Below, in pieces: positions 1 through 9,866 of a stretch of 64,000 bases of DNA. Source of the DNA: Gliomastix tumulicola (lineage: Eukaryota; Ascomycota; Sordariomycetes; Hypocreales; Bionectriaceae); NCBI GenBank assembly GCA_001599755.1, contig BCHX01000002.1, positions 3,392,330-3,456,329 on the forward strand, written 5' to 3'. The position numbers were made by a program, and so were the translations under genes. Numbering within the stretch: the stretch's first letter is position 1; each line of letters opens with the position of its first letter. The notes beneath the pieces are model-generated. The model was not told the DNA's origin. It made no database searches and saw only the letters and a list, made by a program, of their open reading frames with translations.

Positions 1-128
1 CGCCATCTCCAAGTCGCCAGCCCGGCGACGGCGCCAGCGGTCCCGAGCCGCCAGACACAGCATCGCGAGGATGCCCACCCCGGCCAAGACCAGGCTGGTC
101 GCCCCCAGGACGATCCCCACCAGCTCTC
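1..128 (-). CDS. 3' exon of a single-pass membrane protein, cut by left edge
   Basis: On the minus strand the first ~128 bases read as an open frame with a strongly hydrophobic stretch (GIVLGATSLVLAGVGILAML) followed at once by a basic stop-transfer cluster (RDRWRRRR) and an acidic/polar tail that continues off the window. This is the usual layout of a fungal type I cell-surface or sensor-like protein: transmembrane helix, arginines, cytoplasmic tail. A CTAAC branch-like sequence and an AG just upstream (about 129-137) suggest the exon starts at about 128. The rest of the gene lies outside the window, so no function can be named. Confidence 0.4.
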
Positions 129-224
129 CATGGGTTAGCTCTATGCTTGCTATTACTGCGTTAATACATATGTCTGCATGTGTGTGTACCAATATGTGCG
201 TACCTTTGCGCGCGAGAGAGAGAG

Positions 225-283
<59 letters not shown>
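225..283. repeat. (GT)n dinucleotide microsatellite
   Basis: Nearly uninterrupted GT/TG dinucleotides for about 58 bases, preceded by a short GA run (206-224) and followed by degenerate GT-rich sequence to about 305. Apparent ORFs through it are repeat artefacts. Confidence 0.97.
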
Positions 284-284
<1 letters not shown>

Positions 285-305
285 TGTGTTTGTGTGTTGT
301 GTATG

Positions 306-1129
306 TGCCTCTCGATCGGGTCTGCGAGGGCTCTTTCAATTGATCGGGCCGGCAAAGGGTCCGTTTGCCGGGCTGCTTGAATCGGGCTGCCTCACCGGAC
401 CTGCGAGGGGGCTGCCTTCAAGGGCGTTGGAAGCCCGGGCTGCTTGAAAGAGGTTGTATTGATCTACGGATTGAAGAGAAGGGCGGTTGTTTTCTGACTC
501 CCCAGCCTACCGACAGCTTTACCTACGGTGCTTGCCTCGTCTGCCTACGCCTGGCCGCGTAATCTGCCTCTTGGAGGGCAGGTGTTGATGCTGTTTAAGT
601 GACTAATCACCATCTTGGGATTTAGACTCTGACCAATAACTCTGACCAATAGCCGATCGAATTACGAGGAACTGCCTCTCATTTAAATTAGTCGGCGAAG
701 CCGGATGGTATGCCTACCGCACTTTCCGTGATTCCGTCACTGCTCAAATCCGGCTCTGCCTAATAAGACAGCATGGTTAATTGAGGCTGTTGGGCTACCA
801 CTGGCACGCACGCCGAGAGCCCCAACAGCAGTCTACCTGAATCCGACGAAGGTATACAGAAGCGTGCCCATCGGGGACGCAAACAACCGCGCCACAGGCT
901 GACTGGCCCTTCTCGATCCCCCAGGCGCACAGCAGATCCCCCAGGCGCACAGCACCGCCCCGGTATCCCCGGTGACGAGGGTCACGACGAGTGGCCACGT
1001 TTGCTAGGTGAGCCTGACGGCTTCTTCTGTATTGGCCAAAGTGCCTGTGTGGCGCTCTGTCGCGGCTCCGGCAGCCATGATTCAATATAGGATACTCCTT
1101 CCAACTCCCTATGACTTCGACTTGATCTT
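306..1129. other. Intergenic stretch with short internal repeats, no convincing gene
   Basis: No frame shows a recognisable protein. Short direct repeats occur: GGGCTGCTTGAA-type units around 368-445, a tandem CTCTGACCAATA pair around 628-652, and a perfect 20-bp tandem duplication at 915-954. It forms the 3' flank of the P450. Confidence 0.5.
915..954. repeat. Perfect 20-bp tandem duplication
   Basis: The unit GATCCCCCAGGCGCACAGCA occurs twice head to tail with no mismatch, in non-coding DNA downstream of the P450. Confidence 0.9.
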
Positions 1130-2865
1130 TTACTGTAACACGACACGCACTGCAATCGGGCCCTTTTTCGTCTGTGGGACGACGCTATCGTGGTCGTAGG
1201 CAATGTCCTCCGGCGTCATGTCATGAAGTCGTGCCCTCGGGATGACCCTCAACGCTACCAAGGCCGCCATATGGTACATCTCGCAGTAGGCTAGACTAGA
1301 ATCCCAGTTAGCTTCGCGGGCGGTCCACGATCTTTTGCACATTTGTTCAGTAGTGAGATATACTTCTCTCCAAGGCAACGCCTACTACCTCTGCCAAAGG
1401 AAAGTAGCCTTCTCTGGAGTTCGTAATTCCTCTTCCCGTCTAGTAAAAACCGCTCGGGGATGAACTCGTCCGGTTTGGGAAATATGGCCTCGTCCCAGTG
1501 GGCTATCATTGAGGTCATTCCTATTGGCGTACCTCGGGGGATGACGTGCGAAATCTTCCCGTCGTCGCTTGAGTAAACCAGGTCCTCGGTGCGAGCAATC
1601 CTAGCAGATCGATGGGAAACTCCCGGCACCATCCGGAGACATTCATGAATGACTGCCCACAGATAATCCCGCAGTTCAAGCTCTGTCCATCTCAGCTTAT
1701 TGGCATTGAGACCGTCTAAATCTCGCATGAGACGCGTGTACGTCTCGGGCTGAGCTAGGAGATAATACGTTAGAACGCTCAAGATCGCCTGCTCCTGTTA
1801 GCTGTCTAGGACTGGAAATGTTCACCGACAAGCGACTCGCCAGCTTACAGCAGTAGGTTCTGTACCAGCCGAGAGCAGGATAAAGCCCTCGCCCGATAGA
1901 CGTCGGATTGTCTTCTCAGTGCTGGGGAGTGCATCCGATGAAGCCATTGCTGCAAATAGTCGTCCGTTTGGCTTTAATATCGCATCTTCCACATAGCCCG
2001 GGATCACAACATCCATCTGCATCGAGGCCATCCTGACGCCTTCGCTCATGTACTTGGACATTGAAGGTACTAGCTGAAGTGCTTTTCTTGCCAACGCGTT
2101 ATGCCTCAGCAAGTAAACACTCTGCAAGAATGGCCGGGACCATGTCGAAAAGTTAGGCTGCCAGTCCTCTTGGGCAATGAATCCCATAGGCTCACCGAAG
2201 CAGAACTGTGAGATGGCCTCAGCTGTGAAGCAGTCGAAGGCCTCCTTGATATCGAACGGGCCTCTGCCAGCAAAGCCTACGATCTTCGAAACAGCCGCTC
2301 TCGACAGCTCGGCTATTTCATCCTCAAGCCGGTATACATTCTGTCGGGAGAAGTACTTGGACATGGCTCCCCTCCGAGAGCGATGGAGCTCATGGGATAT
2401 CGTCGCGATGGCGGTCATTGATGCTGGGCCTACGGCTGTGGCATTCGCTTGGTGCTGCCAGATGTCACGAACGCGCCCGCCGACGGCATATATCTCGTCA
2501 ACGAAAGAAGGGTCCGAGCAGTGGAGTTCATCCGGGCTGATGCGAATAATAGGCCCTTTAATAGATCAATCAGCTGCAGTCCGTGCATTGCTAGGTACCG
2601 TGTAGACATAGTTACCATAGCGATCGTGCATTCCCTGGATTCGTCTCCCATATCGGCCGTGTAGCCACCAGTCGTAGTAACCTTCATACAGGTAAGTCGA
2701 CGCTGCTAGCCTAGGACCCGGGAATCGAGATAATGGATGAAAAGGGGAAATTCTATAGAGAATGACAAGAAGCCGGTAGAAGAGCCACAGGCACGTAAGG
2801 TATATGATACTGGTATGGCTCAGGAAGTGCAAATTGCCAAAGCCGTCGAGGAAGTCAGACGACAT
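1130..2865 (-). CDS. Cytochrome P450 monooxygenase, four exons
   Basis: Microsomal haem-thiolate monooxygenase. Exons read as 2865-2616, 2555-1849, 1788-1364 and 1295-1130; phases agree and give 515 residues, normal for fungal P450s. Visible landmarks: an N-terminal hydrophobic anchor (about residues 15-40) followed by a proline-rich hinge (FPGP), the I-helix AGTEPT, the ExxR motif (HECLRM, about residues 367-372), PERF, and the haem loop FGRGSRRCLG. After the haem cysteine the last intron joins to a NLAYCEMY helix, as is usual. Introns are 58-68 nt with GT-AG ends. The overall pattern resembles fungal secondary-metabolism or xenobiotic P450s (CYP58/CYP65-like), but no family number can be assigned. 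No biosynthetic core gene lies beside it, so it looks like an orphan P450. No break is seen. Confidence 0.9.
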
Positions 2866-3709
2866 CGCTCAGTACTTTTTGGTGCGAAACACCGTGTTGG
2901 GATAAATGCCAATACCAGTTGGAGAGTAAAGATATTATGTAGGGACAGTAACGTAAGAAGGAGACAAGTGAGTTCCTGAGTTCGAGCTACGGGACTTCTG
3001 TTAATTATCAGAGGACATCATTCGTAATCGGTAGAAAGATATAACGGCTGGGAATTCGTTGGTGCCACCCGATATCATATGCGCCCCTGTCACCCCAATT
3101 GTGGCGATTAATGACGTAGGTAGCATCTTGGGAATATTTCACCCAAAAACGGAACGTATTCGGGGTTATTCATATTAGTGCCTAACGTCGCCCTCGCCGG
3201 ATCTTGCTGCAATCTGACGCCACGGCTGCAGCCAGGGACTATTTCAAGGTCGGGTGTACTGAATAGAAGAAGAATAACGTCCTTGCCGTCCTTGCCGTTC
3301 CTAACTATCCTTAATAAATGACTTCAAGAGCGCAACTAGGCCATTTTCGAGTCAGCCGAGCACTCTCAAGTGAGGACCCTCCAGGATCTCATCGACTTCA
3401 ACAGCGACCACCCCGATGTCGAGCTGCAGTATGTAGTTCGCCAAGTGGTTCACTCGACCGACGTTGCCCGGGACGGAACATCTCCAATTCCGTCCTGCGT
3501 CTAAGTTCCACTGGGCCTGTCATCCTACGGCCTTATGGCCAGATCTTTACAGTTAGTACCGGGCGTCGTCGCGGGTTCGCTTTACATATCCACCCACTGC
3601 TGTCAGACACTCGCGCACGGAAGCGTTATTCTGGCTTGCGCTTTACTAAAAGACTCGTTCCGGCTTGAGTTGCCCGTTGTGACAGATTGAGAGCCCACCG
3701 CCAAAATGA
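2866..3709. other. AT-richer intergenic region upstream of the P450
   Basis: Holds the P450 promoter and then a stretch towards the HET remnant. A short frame at 3370-3430 reads TLQDLIDFN-like, faintly reminiscent of an amidase segment, but it is isolated and followed by stops. No intact gene is visible. Confidence 0.4.
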
Positions 3710-4768
3710 TTTGTGGCCAATGTTCCCAGCTGCCGGTTTCCAGCTGGGCACGGCGGAAAGGGATTTCTCCATTATCGTTCCGAATCTTTGGAAACACGAT
3801 TTGTCGTGGACGAGGGAGAGGAAGCCGCCGAGGAGCTTGTTCTCTGGTACCAGGGCGCTAAAAATCATGATCCTTATACTGGACCAGAGCCAAATGCACC
3901 TCTGTTTGAGCGGGCTTGGGTCTTACAAGAGAGGATGCTTTCTCCACGGGTGCTCTACTTTGGCGCCAGAGCGATGTCCTGGAATGCTTCACGAATGTTC
4001 GACACGAGAATTTGCACCATCCTATCATGTGGCTGTACGACTGGGCTGGGCTTATACCAAAGTACCCTTCAGAGGCTTGCAAAGTCTCAGATTTGGATGA
4101 CACCTGGAGCTGCCTGATCAATACCTATTCAGCATTGGCTCTGACCAACGTACACGACAGGCTCTCCGCAGTGTCTGCCCTGGTGTCCAAGTATCACCTG
4201 GTCTCGGGCTTTTCGTACCTTGCAGGCCTGTGGCGGGAACATTTACCTGGACCATTAGCCTGGTACGTGGTGCCTTGGAACGAAGCTGGTGCAATACTTG
4301 CTTGCATCTACCTCACGAGCAGATTACGTGGCCCCGTCATGGTCATGGGCAGCTGCCAACTATAATGTTCATTCCTTTCCTGAGAGGGAACGTTACTGCG
4401 ACTTCAAGAACGATTTAGACATCATCGATACAGTCACAACTCCTTCTAGCCTCGATCCGTTCGGCACAGTCAGCGGTGGCCGTATCAATTGTTCCGGCAG
4501 GGTACGCACCTTTTTGATACAAGAACGCCCCGACCACCTCTACCCTGGGCGTATAAAATTACTCTACGTCATCACAAATGATGCGGAGTCGTCGTCGATT
4601 CTCGCGATATACGCCCCAGACAACCCACAATCGGTAGGATCCCGAGAATTTGAGATCTCACTCTTATACCTTGGCACACCCTATCTCAAAGCATCGGCGT
4701 GTCTCCATCCGCATTCCTGGCGTCCTTCGAGGGTATTGAGAAACGCCAAATTCGACTTATCTGACTGA
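3710..4768 (+). pseudogene. HET-domain (heterokaryon incompatibility) gene remnant
   Basis: HET-domain proteins trigger cell death when incompatible hyphae fuse. Three successive fragments in shifting frames match the family's order: a block with RAWVLQERMLSPRVLYFG (about 3911-3964), a block with WSCLINTYSALALTNVHDR and LAGLWREHLPGPLAWY (about 4105-4260), and a block with APSWSWAA (about 4330-4353) running to a stop at 4768. Between the first two the frame slips at about 3981, where AMSW should continue into ECFTNVRHE; between the second and third it slips again near 4260-4300. The N-terminal part, where the domain's first conserved block (LSHCWG-like) should be, was not found. Two frameshifts plus a missing start make it a pseudogene unless the assembly is wrong. 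Confidence 0.75.
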
Positions 4769-5155
4769 GATGGAAACTGAGACGTCTTTCCCACGGACAG
4801 CCCCAGACAGTCGGTTTTGGTTTCCCCCTTGTCTAGAGCTATTTCTTCCAGATCCCCTTGCGTCGCTTGAAAGGGCGTGTTTGGTAATACATATTGGAAA
4901 CCATCATGGGATTGACCATAATATCTAGGTCTGATAGTTTCCCTAGATCGATCTATCCCGTAAGGTGGAGAGGGTTGTCCATAGACCGGGTCGATGCCGT
5001 GTTGCCTCAATATCCTGCCGATTCATTGCCAGTGGTGCCTAACGGACTACCCAAGTTGGAGCTGCACGCACGCTTCCAACCTCTAGGCGTAAAGTTGTCA
5101 ACAACAGACTTGAACGCTGACTATGATTTTCAAGCAAAATGTTAGCGGAAGCATA
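4769..5155. other. Intergenic, no clear gene
   Basis: Spacer between the HET remnant and the convergent phosphatase gene. A minus-strand frame at 4681-5010 is open and polar but overlaps the HET remnant and is preceded by a stop; it was not accepted as a gene. Confidence 0.35.
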
Positions 5156-6862
5156 CTAGTGGGAATCAGCGGACAGGGAAAGGTTTACCAGGGTGCAGTA
5201 ACCAGTATCACCATCAAGGTGGTTTCCCTCTTCACGACACCCAGGGATGATCATAGTTCGATCATTGTATCTGACCCTCACGAAGTACTCATCCAGACGA
5301 TGTACTTCCTCCGTCGTAAGATCCTTCACTGTTCGCCTTCCGATATCCCGCGGCTTGTTTGCAATTTCGTGCCCTGTGGATGAACTCAAGTCGGTCTCGT
5401 TATTGTTCGGCAATTGCAGGTGACCTTCCCTCGTGCTTGGTAGACAAGGCGTCGACCTCTTTCGAAACAGTTCGAAGACGATGTGGCTGGTGAAACGCGG
5501 CCACCTCTCGTCACCACTAAGACAGCCAAGGCTTGCTAGCACTGCGCCGATGGTGCGGTCGTGGCAGCCCAGGAGAGACAACCGAGGCAGAGGGGTTGCT
5601 TCCACGCCATATCCATGATCCCAGTCTACTCGGTCCATCATCTTCAGAACTATATCTCCAACCAGCCGGCCCATGCCGAGCGTCCGTAATTCACGCGAAG
5701 TACTGTAGCCGTAGAACATCTCATCCATCACGATGCGGTCGACAGTCTTCCGCACCCTTTCGTCGTAGAACTCGTCGGGAAGCCGAGTGTCTGGCCCATG
5801 GGCAGCTGTTGCATTGATGGCATCCATGACTGCCGATAGACGAGGCCTCGAATCCAGAGCCAAAGGTTTGTTGCCGGGCATCCACATGCCTATCTTCTCG
5901 GACAGATACTTCATCTCGTCACTCCCATTCCACTTCTTTGAAGCTTCGCGGGAAAATTCCCTCACAAGCTCTGCCAGCCTAGCACAGAATTTTGTGTTGG
6001 GGAGCAGCGTTTCCTCTTCTCGCGGGCGAATCGCAATCTCCCAGGGAGCCACAGTCTTCTTAGCATCAGGAGGATAAAGGCCGTGTAGAATCTGCTGCAT
6101 GGACTCGATAACTCGGGCCACCTCCGTTGTTCGGATGTACAGCAAACCAGCATCTGAGAGATGGCTGGGCAACTGTCAAGTCGTTAGTTGGGCCACCAAA
6201 GTGCGGTAAGTAAGTTTATTTGAGACGTTACCAAGTTTAGCTGATCAATATAGCGACGGCGCAACATTTTGCCAAAAGCAAGGGAAGTTTCCCGTCCCTT
6301 ATCGGTGAGCTCCCCGGGCATGCTGCAAATTCCTATTAGCAAGCGTATCTCACGATCACGGGCAACGTTCAAAATCACACACCAGATGCCGTCAGTCTCG
6401 CCGCCTGGTCCCCGTGCAGGAATGCCCCGTCTTGAGGTCCCAGATGTCTCCAGCCGTCTCTTCCAAGTCATGGACTCCCATTCTGAGCCGTCGTGGGCGG
6501 CCATGATGGCCTGACTGAAGCGCTGAGCCGCATTGCAATACGGCCAGTCTACAGTGGTCAGCAGCTTGGACCGGACATGGATTCAGTAGCAGCTCTGGTA
6601 TTCCTCACTTACAGGGAGTCAGCCCGGTCTACGTTTGAGTGAGAAGTTAGCGCGGTGATTCAAACCGAGGGTCACTGCCCGACTTGCATTTTGAAACCGG
6701 TGCCATATTGGGCTTCGCTCGCCATGACGGACAAGCTGGTCGATTCAGGGGTTAGTGCCAAGCCTCTCGTGGATCAGGTGCCCGGAAGGGTAAACAGACA
6801 ATTTGCACTTGCTCAATATCGAGTCCACCTGGGTAGGATGGATTTTCTTTCTTGCTCGTCAT
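5156..6862 (-). CDS. Histidine acid phosphatase (clade 2 histidine phosphatase), six exons
   Basis: Phosphomonoesterase of the histidine phosphatase superfamily, similar in layout to lysophosphatidic acid phosphatase/ACP6-type fungal proteins. Exons 6862-6800, 6735-6676, 6628-6613, 6548-6383, 6322-6232 and 6172-5156 are phase-consistent and give 470 residues. The phosphohistidine-forming motif RHGERSP lies in exon 2 and the proton-donor motif HDRTIG in exon 6. Typical segments YWPYCNAA, GELTDKGRET and RRRYIDQL lie between them. There is no signal peptide, so an intracellular enzyme is likely; the C-terminus is polar. The third exon is only 16 nt and donor choices around it are inferred from frame and family pattern. 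The substrate cannot be told from sequence. Confidence 0.8.
6613..6628 (-). other. 16-nt microexon of the histidine phosphatase
   Basis: Flanked by an acceptor ending CGTAG and a GTAAGT donor. It encodes TGLTP plus one base and joins RFQNASRA to YWPYCNAA in the frame expected for the family. The upstream 47-nt intron uses a GTGACC donor. Confidence 0.6.
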
Positions 6863-7800
6863 TGACAACGTGGGCCAAAGCTGAGGATGGATAAGAATTG
6901 GTCAGGATTAAGAAATGGTGTTCGTTGGGGCCCTTGCGACGGTGAGAGAGGTGTGACATTAGTCACCCTCCCTCCACTGCTACTATACTAGTAGTTAACC
7001 GCCTGAGGCACCAGTTGCTCCATACAGCGCGAAGCATTCCAGGTTAGTTCTCCTACCCTGGACAACTTGTCGACGAGCGCAAAATAACTGCCAACTTCGC
7101 AACACTGGTAAGCTCCCATGAGGCAATCCCTTGTTCCCGCTTGTAACAATTTTGTGGTTGATGTTTTTAGTGCGCTTCACAATCTGCCTCGACCGATCCC
7201 CTTGGTGTCGCATTAACCGACGACGGTTGAGGGAATCGTGGACGATGCGTAAGATCGGACAACACTCTCCATTCACTGTTATAGGCGTTCTAGTAGGCTA
7301 CTCAAGCAATTCTTGCAGCCAACGAACTGCCTTTCTTCTCACTTTCCCTGTTAGTCTTGCTCTCTCAAGTGTACGCCTGTGGGGTGACCCACAGAGCCCA
7401 GCCTCGCTCATGTGAATAATTCTTGTTGGTTTGGTGTGTTAATGACAGGAAAAATCCGTCCTAGGCCACCAGAATGGGCCACGGACAGCATCATAAGGCC
7501 TAACCAACATCCAACACCAGGCAATCGTAGGAGGCAATGACTGACGCACGAGGTAAGTCTTTGGCTAAGCCCTCTATCGGGGTATCTTTAGTAAGTAGCC
7601 CGTGACAGTAAAAGTAGAAATATATCGAGCTCAAATCTTCATGGGAGAAAGGTATAAGAATGCCCCCAAGTCTCCTGTCGATTGCTCTTATTTCTAAAGC
7701 ATCATCTACTCCTCAACTTGTATCTCATTGCAATCTACTACAACAATTCCAACTGCCATCTACATCAACCACAAGCTTCTACAGCCGCGAATCTCCAACA
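6863..7800. other. Divergent intergenic region
   Basis: Shared upstream region of the phosphatase (minus) and the glycine-rich-domain protein (plus). A plus-strand frame from 7660 runs into the start at 7801 but its residues look like an untranslated leader. No RNA gene or recognisable protein was seen. Confidence 0.4.
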
Positions 7801-8855
7801 ATGGCAGCCGCTACCTTCGCCCAAGTCCAGCAGCCCACCAACTTCCGAGAGGATCTGAGTCTCGCCTTGGAGACCCAAGCTTCCCCAAGCGGTGCAGATC
7901 GTCTCCCGAGCACGTCCGAATGTGCGGTCCATCTTGAGCTCCTTGACGCCATTGTGCGGCTGGAGGCCGAGGTCACTGCATGGGGTAAGGAGAAGGGCTT
8001 TGCCGAGGGCGTGGCATGGAACATGTACGGCACTGCTGCGGCGAGAAGGTTCCTGAAGTGGTCGCGCCTTGATGAGGCCAACAAGGGGAATACTCCACCG
8101 CTGGATATCCTGATTGTTTGGCATGCCTACATGCTGAACAGGATAGCCGATTCAAGCTCTCGGCAGAGGATTCGAAGCTCCCTTTCCCGGGCGACCTCCT
8201 GGGGGCACTTCGTCGTGGAGAAGTCCAGGTCGGCACCACTGGCCTTTTCCCGCCGGCCAACTTCGACATGGTTGCGGCTGTTGAGCGGCAGCTCAAGTTT
8301 GCTCACAAGATGCACAACGCAGAATGGCTGCACAGCCCTTTCGCCAGCAAGATCCTTGAGACTGCCGTCTCTCGCTACGAGATGTTCTTCACCCTCAGTG
8401 CGGAACACCCAGGCAGCCCGCTGTCGCCAACACCGGACATAGATCTTGTCTGGCACACCCACCAGTTGTCGCCAAAGCGCTACGGTCTGTACTCGGCCCT
8501 GAAGGCAAACGGGAGATTCGTCAATCACAACGACAGTGTCGGCAAGCCGGCCCTTCAAGGCGCATTCAACTCTGCGAAGACACTCTTCCGTGAGCGTTTC
8601 GGCAGCGACTATCAGGTCTGCTACTGCGAAGGATGCATGGCCCTGCGTGCACCTCGGGCTCATTCCACCAATGAGGAAAGTGCAGACTGCAGTGGTGATT
8701 CATGCATTCCCCAAACCTGTTCGAACAGCTGCAAGGCCGATTGCAGCGGTGACTCAGTTGGTCGTCCATTTCGAAGGCAGCCAAAATTCGAATATTTGCC
8801 TCCGTTCCAGGTTGGCACAGCTCTTGATGGTGGCGTTGCCTTCGCTCACTGCTAG
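7801..8855 (+). pseudogene. Glycine-rich-domain-containing-like protein (GRDP type), apparent frameshift
   Basis: Two overlapping frames together make one GRDP-like protein, a fungal/plant family of unknown biochemical role once labelled DUF1399. The first (7801 to ~8140) ends in the family hallmark DILIVWHAYMLN; the second (~8150 to 8855) carries the second hallmark, DLVWHTHQLSP, and a cysteine-bearing YCEGC segment. The change of frame occurs at about 8135-8160 directly after WHAYMLN, with no room for a GT-AG intron, so a single indel (biological or assembly error) is the simplest reading. The tail contains cysteine-rich repeats (DCSGDSC...). It overlaps an antisense ORF at 8566-8855. If the frameshift is a sequencing error the gene would be intact. 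Confidence 0.65.
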
Positions 8856-9486
8856 TCTTGGTCAGGGCAGCCTGCCAATGTCTAGCAACGCGAGGGCCAC
8901 CTCCTCGAGAGTCGACAGATGAGCCTACGTATTTACCCCGGCGAATAATACGTTCGGTTTTCGTAAGGCATTCAGGCCCGTCAGACATATCCCATCTCAT
9001 GGTACAGTCGATGTAGACAATCCAATGCTTCAATTGTTCGGTTGTTGGAGCTGGCATATGAATCAAGTCATCGAATGTCGGAGGGAGTTTTCCAAGAATA
9101 CTCTGAACATAAGCAGGAATAAACGCAAGAAGCGACCTCGTCAGTGATGAGGCGTCACTTGCGTTCAGAATCGTGTAGAACCCTGTACTCATCGCTCTTC
9201 CTGTCATAGGCAGAGATTTGAATGAGGGGTAGGGGAGGTCGACTGGGTATTGCGCCAAGGTTTCAACTGCATATAGCAGCTTCTGGTGGAATCGACTGCA
9301 ATTCATATCATTCTCAGAAGCAGTGCCAGGCGCATCTTCAAGGAAACAATCTGCTGGGGTAGGCCCATGGATGAAGCCGTAGGGTCGGTCCAGATCCTCG
9401 GGACAATATGATGTTGCAGCTGGATCGGCATCTTCATCGCCCTCTGGTTTCATAGTGAAGGTGTGAGGACTGAATGGAGGAGCCAC
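8566..9486 (-). CDS. Hypothetical protein, antisense-overlapping the GRDP-like gene
   Basis: A 306-residue frame. The first ~185 residues (to about 8930) are compositionally protein-like (for example YPVDLPYPSFKSLPM, LKHWIVYIDCTMRWDM) and lie outside the neighbouring gene. The last ~120 residues are read antisense to the GRDP-like 3' end and look less natural, so the true 3' end may be shorter or use an intron (a GTAGGC donor-like site follows RGKY). No known domain is recognised. Its start lies about 170 bases from the U6 gene. Confidence 0.4.
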   Translation of the reverse strand: MAPPFSPHTFTMKPEGDEDADPAATSYCPEDLDRPYGFIHGPTPADCFLEDAPGTASENDMNCSRFHQKLLYAVETLAQYPVDLPYPSFKSLPMTGRAMSTGFYTILNASDASSLTRSLLAFIPAYVQSILGKLPPTFDDLIHMPAPTTEQLKHWIVYIDCTMRWDMSDGPECLTKTERIIRRGKYVGSSVDSRGGGPRVARHWQAALTKTSSERRQRHHQELCQPGTEANIRILAAFEMDDQLSHRCNRPCSCSNRFGECMNHHCSLHFPHWWNEPEVHAGPCILRSSRPDSRCRNAHGRVSSQS

Positions 9487-9627
9487 GACACCAGCATGAT
9501 TAGAGGCGGGGTTGGATTAAATATGCGAGGCCAGAAGCTACGCCGATGCTGTGAGGTCATCTTTACTGCGAACTCACGGGTTTTAGCGTGGCATCTTCCC
9601 AAAGAATGAAGGTCAATTCGGCTGCTG

Positions 9628-9636
9628 TTTATAAAT
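9628..9636 (+). promoter_or_regulatory. TATA box of the U6 gene
   Basis: TTTATAAAT lies about 27 bases upstream of the inferred U6 5' end, the normal spacing for fungal Pol III U6 promoters. Confidence 0.75.
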
Positions 9637-9688
9637 CAAAATAATGCCTAAAAACTCGCCTTCGGGCATATTGGTCTATTGAAACGAT

Positions 9689-9746
9689 GTAAGCCCCACC
9701 CCTTGCGAAGGTCGTAGGTTCGAACCCGTCTAACATCAGATTTTAG
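9689..9746 (+). other. Intron 1 of U6 (58 nt), mRNA type
   Basis: GTAAGC donor, TCTAACATC branch site (about 9729-9737) and TTTTAG acceptor: a normal nuclear intron. It interrupts U6 exactly 5' of the ACAGAGA box and carries the Pol III B box. Confidence 0.92.
9717..9727 (+). promoter_or_regulatory. Pol III B box inside U6 intron 1
   Basis: GGTTCGAACCC is a perfect match to the TFIIIC B-box consensus. No tRNA folds around it, so it is read as the intragenic promoter element of the U6 gene. Confidence 0.85.
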
Positions 9747-9779
9747 ACAGAGAAGATTAGCATGGCCCCTGCACTAAGG

Positions 9780-9835
9780 GTACGTTATCTGTGGCACAAT
9801 CTTATGCAAACATTCATGACTAACAGAACTCCTAG
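9780..9835 (+). other. Intron 2 of U6 (56 nt), mRNA type
   Basis: GTACGT donor, GACTAACAG branch site (about 9818-9826) and CCTAG acceptor. It separates CACTAAGG from ATGACACGC, so the U6 internal stem-loop forms only after splicing. Confidence 0.92.
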
Positions 9836-9866
9836 ATGACACGCATAATCAAAGAGACGCTTCAAA

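Noticed and set aside
71..447. Several plus- and minus-strand ORFs of 60-96 residues across the GT repeat
   Set aside because: They consist largely of Cys-Val or Thr-His dipeptides from the microsatellite and are repeat artefacts.
3370..3500. Short frame with TLQDLIDFN resembling part of an amidase
   Set aside because: Only about 20 residues look familiar, stops follow, and no other amidase segment lies nearby.
4681..5010. 109-residue minus-strand ORF with a polar, tail-like composition
   Set aside because: It overlaps the HET remnant, has a stop just upstream, and shows no domain or acceptor site.
9700..9730. Possible tRNA around GGTTCGAACCC
   Set aside because: No cloverleaf can be drawn; the motif lies inside the U6 intron and is better explained as the U6 B box.
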